The position numbers and the translations under genes were made by a program. DNA of 64,000 nucleotides, taken from Costus lasius (Eukaryota > Streptophyta > Magnoliopsida > Zingiberales > Costaceae). Below, one piece after another: positions 58,966 to 64,000 of this stretch (position 1 is the stretch's first letter; every line of letters starts with the position of its first letter). The notes below the pieces were generated by a model. The model was not told the DNA's origin, ran no database searches, and saw nothing but the letters and a program-made list of their open reading frames with translations. The stretch is taken from assembly GCA_027563935.2 (NCBI GenBank), contig CM050447.1:19546001-19610000 (forward strand), in the 5' to 3' direction.

Positions 58966-61900
58966 CTCCAACCCTCTTCTTCGAAAGGTTTAAACTTTAC
59001 GAGTCCCACACCTCTTTTTTGGCTTGGGAATTGTGGCGGTTCTTCCCCCTCCTGGGCTGCTGCCTTCCCCTGCGCCCACCCGTGCCTTAAAAAGCCACGG
59101 ACGGCATGCTGAATTACTTTATATATAATATACATATATAATTCTGCCTACATTGCTGCTGCACACCAAAGACAAAAAGGCATGGAAGGAAAGAGAGGTG
59201 TTTCTTAACCCCACGTAAATGCAAATGTGATCCCCGATCGTACTTTCCATCACTTTAAAAAGAAGCATGGCATAACAAAAAAAATAAAAACATTGATAAA
59301 TTAAATGCATACACAGTGGATGATACACGAGATTTCAATTTGGTACAGGCATGTTGCATGGGATTAGATTTTAATTGAACAGCGGAAGCCATCAGCCACC
59401 ACCACCACACACACCTCGATTTTAGCACGAGGCAATCATGACCTCCTCGGTCATCCACACGTGTAGGCCAGCGGCCTCCCTTGGAAACTCGCACATCCCC
59501 CCTGTTTCTACCTCTACACGCCTACATCTCTATGCTCACCTTGTCTTATGTATCTCTCTTTCTTCTGCAGCCATTAACTCTTTTGGTAGGGAGCAGAAGC
59601 TACGAGGAAGGGGCAAGGAACCTAGTGGCTGTGTGCCAGAGGCAGGGATTGCACAACACAACAGCTGGATGATTGCTAGAATAGGAGGGGAGAGGAGGAT
59701 CACTCGAGTAAAGAGGAATCATTCATTTGCCACATTCTTGCACAGGGCTACTGAAGGAAGAGGGTGACACTGTTGACTGCCCCCACCGTCACTCTCTCTC
59801 TCTCCCTCTCTTTCAAATGGGGGAGTACTGAGAGATGATTAAGAGATGTTGTCGTCTGATAAACACCAGCTCTCCCGTTTTACTTCTCGCAGAGGACCAA
59901 ATCATGGCAGGATTCTCCCTCGGTTTCAAGAGCCTGCAGCGGCCTCTGCTGTTATCTTTAACTTGTCTTTGCACTTTACAGAATCACAGACGCTAATCTA
60001 ATTAATATTGTAAAGATCAAGCCCATTTATTGCGAGATCTGAGGTGAGCTTTTCTTTTCTTTTCTGAAAAAAAAAAGGGTTATATACTTATAATTCTTCG
60101 TCGGACAGTGCAGTGCAGGCCAGGGAGGGAGAGAGCTGCAGCGGCCGCTCCCACGCCTCGCTCCGTACGGAGTACGGACGGTGCCACCGGCCGAGTTGTA
60201 GGGGTAGTGATGTCACGATCCTCGCCGTCGACGTGGCCCTCATCATTATCCTGAGACACGACAGTGCGCGTCATTGCTCGACGCGTGTCACACGCCTTCC
60301 TGCTGTGCCGTACGATCGTTTCATGCGGCCTGAGATTTTATATTTTTTTTCCCATATGCGCGTACTCTCAAAATCTCAATTTGCGGATCCAGTTCGGATC
60401 GATAAGCGCCCGAACCGCTAAGCAACCTAATCCGCTCTCTGCAGCAATCATCACGCGCCGTTGAATCCGGATCCGACAGCGACGTCCAACCTCATCACAC
60501 GCGCCGCCCTTTTTCCTTGGGCCTGTCGGCCGTCACGGACGACCTCCTTTCGGGGCCCATCCCCCGGACAGCAACGCCGCACCCACCACCACCACGACCG
60601 CCGTGACGCGCCGCCGCCACCGTCTCTGCCCCTCTCTCTCTACGACTATTATAGCGGTACGTACGCCGTTACTTCATTTCCTCCCCACTACAAATCCCCA
60701 CGACTTTGTATCACGTGATGTGAAGGCGTAATTATATGCTCGCTTTAATCGGTGGGAGGGGATCGATTCATTTATATATCGGTAACAATTAATTTGACGG
60801 GTTCCTTTTTTTAATCCACTCGCGCCCGCTAGGGGTGGAGCGAGCCTGAGTGGTAACATCAGCATTGAATTCCTCCGGTTCCATCGAGCCGGGCAATTGT
60901 GGCATGAGAGCACGTGAGAGGGGCGTGCGCATGTGTGCATGGGAAATGGCAATTAATAGCGCGCAGTGTGACGTGACGGCTACAAGGATTTGGGTTGGCA
61001 ATTGTTGCGACATGAAACATGGGCGTGGGATTGAGGCATTAGTTCTGGAGCATGGATGTGGAAGCTGATTTGATTCCTGGTCTCTTGCCCATAAGATTTT
61101 GCCATGCTACTTCCGACTTTGATGGGAAAGAACAGCCCATGTTCATCTCCCAGCAATTAATATAATTAAGACGATTATTTAGTTCTCTACTTTATATAAT
61201 TATATTATATAGATATTAGATAAAGAATGTTTTTTGGATTAATTGCCTTTGTACTACCAGAATTTATATACATTGATAAGTTGCTGTGATTAATTCTCTG
61301 TCCTTGATATTGTACTCTGCAAGCTAGCAATGCTATTACTATTTTGTCACTAAAATTAAAAAAAAAAAAGTATATTATTTTGACAGCTTAGCTCTAATTA
61401 GTTTTTGCTAGAGGATTAGTGCTGTTATCCAATTATTTTCCTTTAAAATAATAATTGTCCTCCGCGATGTTTTTAATGGCCACGTCGTATCCACTAAAAC
61501 AAGTTCCGCGTCAAACACTTGCTTGCTTGCACACGAATTTTGACATATGGAGTCCATCGACACGGCATTGTTTTAGTCAACGCAAAAGTTAGGGTCAACG
61601 AAGGCAACTTAATAACATATGCTTGAGAATCTTCAAGTGTTCCTGGTGCGACTTGATGGATTAAGTCCACTCATCGAATTGATGTCACATTAAGTGAACA
61701 GTAACACGACCAGATAAGAATTTTTTTTATATATTTGTTCTTTTCATGTGGAAAATGTCTTAGTCAATGGATAAATCATTAGCGTACATAATTATATTTA
61801 AATTGGGATGCCCTCGGTCTAACACGTAGCACTGATAGTCCAAAGTCAATGTACACCGAAATCAGATACGCTGACGACATTGCAGTGATTTATAGCTGCG

Positions 61901-63336
61901 TTTTTTTAGTTAATTCTTCAATTTTTCATCTAAATTTGGTGAAAATAACCAATCAAAAAACTTTTTTTTTATTGCATTTCTCTTAGGCGCTCTTTTAAAA
62001 AGATAAAAAAAATATCTTTCTTTTTTTTTTTTACTTTACACTTTTGTCCTTACAAGGAACTGGATGCAAGCCGGGCTTACCCCCCCGCATCTCACGCGTT
62101 TCAACACTCAACTTTGAACCAGCCCAAAACAAAAGTCTGAAAGCTTTCGCTATCTGGCACAAATATATCGCTGCATTTGACTTAAGATCAGTAGTTTTCC
62201 TGCAAACATAGTAAAGCAGCAAGCTTTAAGCATCATCTGATTGATAAGGTGGGAATTGCATTAACTAGTGGCGTGGTCAGTGAGCAAAGAAGGCTCCAAT
62301 TAATTTAAGTGCTGGAATTGAGTGGATTTTAGGCCGAACTGGTGGGGAATCTCCCGTGCTCGAGTGGAGATCAGACAGCGATTGGCTCCTCTCCTCCGCA
62401 ATGGGTCACGCTTAATTACGTTGTGGAAACGGCAGCAGCTGCCTCGCTTGACCTGGGAAATCGGCTGCTTAATTTAATAGCCGGGATCTTTGCTTTCCCT
62501 TCTTTTCTAGCTCCAGGCTTCCAGTTGGGAAATGTGGTCAAAGTGCACTCATTGGCGTTCTTTGATTCTGTGCAATTGTGGAGGCTCTGCCTGGGGCTTC
62601 CAAAAGCGGGACTGAGGAATTAAAGCAAAGATTGCAAATGCAGGTGAGAGTGACTCTGAAAGATTGTGTAGCCAAACGAAACCTACTAAGCTTTGGAAAC
62701 AGGCAGCGAGATCGATGCTGGGCAAAGTAGCAAGTCTCGAGTGTCTCGATGCGCTGCTACCATTCTGTCTCGCTCTAAAGTGGACATCTGTTGCTTCTCC
62801 TCCCCTGTTCTATCTCAGAGAGTAAAATTAGAATAAAAAAATCATTATTTTTTTTAAGATATATGTATTTATAGATTGGATATATTGTTAAATGGGCCTT
62901 CCAAATGGATCCAGATACCAGTCTGTGTGCTATTGGTATATATCACTAAATGGGCCTTCCAAATTGACCGAGCCTTCACTTAGTTTGGATCTTGAATCTT
63001 CTACTCTATATGATATAATGCATTCCATTTTAACTTTATTTAGATTTATTTGGTAGATCGACATCTTGATGTTAGTAGCTGGCCATGTGAACAAATTGAT
63101 GCATAATTAGTAACTTAATCCGTCAATAATTTGTGGCGTGCTTTTTAGTTTTTGAATAAAAAAAAAGAGATGATTCGATTATTATGGGAAATTCACACTG
63201 TTTTTAGTTTTTGAGCAAAAAAAATGTCTGTTTCAATTATACAAGCAAAAAACACAGACTGCATTTCGTTTCCTGTTCCCGGTGGCCGTTATTTGTACAC
63301 TTTTGCTTTAGGCTTTTTAGCTTAATCCGTTCGATA
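58966..63336. other. Intergenic DNA: LOG upstream region and 3' flank of the DUF241 gene
   Basis: No gene recognised over 4.4 kb. CT-rich sequence at 59790-59815 and GC-rich sequence with CACCACCACCACGACCGCCG at 60570-60620 are low-complexity. The longest frames (59438-59767 and 62342-62623, plus strand) resemble no family I know. Confidence 0.5.
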
Positions 63337-64000
63337 CTACAAAGAGGGAGTGATGATGTTGAGAAGCGAAACCCTAATGTTCACCAAGCTCCGGTACACC
63401 CTTTCGCTTCCTTCGTCCAATCCCTCCATGTTCTCCTCCAATCTGGCCATCGCTTCTTCCTCCCCTTCTCTCTTCCTCGGCGCCCAAACCCTCCATGAAT
63501 CCTTCGACACCGAGGCGGCCGCCGCCGATGCAACCGATGCCATCCTCAAGAAAACCGCCGATATCGCCGTTGCGATTGCGGCCATCGCTTCCGCAACGAT
63601 CCCGCCGATCTCGGCCTCCGCCGCGTTCGCCCAAACCCCGGGGGTGAAGGGAGGACATCTTGTGAGATCCTTGATGGCCGATGCGAGTCCGGCTAGTTCC
63701 TTCTCCGCCTGCCGGTGCGATCGGGCGGCGGAAGCGAGTCGCGAGGTGTCTCGCCGTCTCGCGGCGGCACGAGATTCCGCCGCGTGCTGCGAGAGCGCGA
63801 GGGCGGCGGATCGGAAGCAGCCCTGGGCGTCGGCGAGGCGGAGGGAGGCGTCGAGGAGGCGGTCGGCCAAGGCGGAGCGGCGGCGGAGAGGGTCCCGCAT
63901 CTGGGGGAGTCGGAGGAGGTCCTCCACCGCTGCCAGGAGATGGTCGATCCGATCGAGCACCGAGGCCGCAGCGTTGGAGGCGGAGGAAGGAGAGGCGAGG
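63337..64000 (-). CDS. DUF241 family protein, C-terminal part (gene runs off the right edge)
   Basis: One open frame enters from the right edge and stops at 63337-63339; about 221 codons are visible and the start lies outside. The sequence VLDRIDHLLAAVEDLLRLPQ, then RRRSALADRLLDASLRLADA, CFRSAALALSQHAAESRAAA and EKELAGLASAIKDL follows the pattern of the plant DUF241 (PF03087) family. Relatives include BPS1-like and unknown-function proteins, often single-exon and alpha-helical. A hydrophobic Ala-rich stretch (AMAAIATAISAVFLRMASVA) may be a helix packed in the fold. The C-terminus is charged (PRKREGEEEAMARLEENMEG). High GC as in many monocot single-exon genes. Function unknown. Confidence 0.85.
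   Translation of the reverse strand, partial: LASPSSASNAAASVLDRIDHLLAAVEDLLRLPQMRDPLRRRSALADRLLDASLRLADAQGCFRSAALALSQHAAESRAAARRRDTSRLASAARSHRQAEKELAGLASAIKDLTRCPPFTPGVWANAAEAEIGGIVAEAMAAIATAISAVFLRMASVASAAAASVSKDSWRVWAPRKREGEEEAMARLEENMEGLDEGSERVYRSLVNIRVSLLNIITPSL

Noticed and set aside
59438..59767. 109-codon plus-strand frame near LOG
   Set aside because: Low-complexity ends and no family resemblance.
62342..62623. 93-codon plus-strand frame
   Set aside because: No domain or conserved motif seen; flanking DNA is typical intergenic.
1..64000. CRISPR arrays, operons, phage or bacterial contamination
   Set aside because: No regularly spaced palindromic repeats and no close-packed intronless genes; all recognised genes are plant nuclear genes.

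Overview
This is nuclear DNA from a flowering plant, probably a monocot. The genes have many short GT-AG introns, they encode plant-only families (AGO1, PILS, ATL, LOG, DUF241), and plant LTR retrotransposons and hAT elements lie between and inside them. The monocot placement (perhaps Zingiberales or Arecales) rests on protein resemblance alone and is weak.

Layout. At 1-16.7 kb on the minus strand is the 5' half of an ARGONAUTE1-clade gene. It keeps a miR168 target site and has an 11.6 kb fourth intron. That intron holds nested elements: a decayed copia element was split by a younger complete copia element (5-bp target duplication), whose reverse-transcriptase gene was then split by a 3.1 kb solo LTR; a 200-bp MITE also sits in the old copia. 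At 17-22.9 kb is repeat-rich intergenic DNA with a 1.6 kb hAT-like element carrying a degenerate RING-H2 reading frame. From 22.9 to 25.8 kb are a two-exon gene for a 64-residue conserved plant protein and a ten-exon PIN-LIKES auxin-carrier gene (420 aa). A 445-bp hAT MITE lies at 27.3 kb. At 29.5 kb is an intronless ATL RING-H2 E3 ligase (the only clear plus-strand host protein gene), at 31.5 kb a tRNA-Thr(CGT), and at 32.9-33.9 kb a seven-exon HMGB gene (157 aa). A fifteen-exon rhamnogalacturonate lyase gene (644 aa) runs 36.1-41.9 kb and a twelve-exon BTB/BACK/discoidin-type gene (803 aa) 44.0-51.1 kb. At 52.6-54.6 kb two near-identical ~0.94 kb LTRs enclose only 137 bp. A seven-exon LOG cytokinin-activating enzyme gene (238 aa) lies at 57.7-59.0 kb and has a duplicated 19-residue C-terminal segment. 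The window closes inside a DUF241 gene.

The genes are not an operon or one pathway. Several concern development and hormones (AGO1/miR168, PILS auxin transport, LOG cytokinin activation), which I treat as coincidence. Exon boundaries were assigned by hand from splice sites, reading phase and family resemblance; the complete gene models sum to intact reading frames. I found no convincing new multi-gene system. The most unusual items are the nested AGO1 intron, the RING-carrying hAT element, the LTR pair with an almost absent interior and the duplicated LOG tail.
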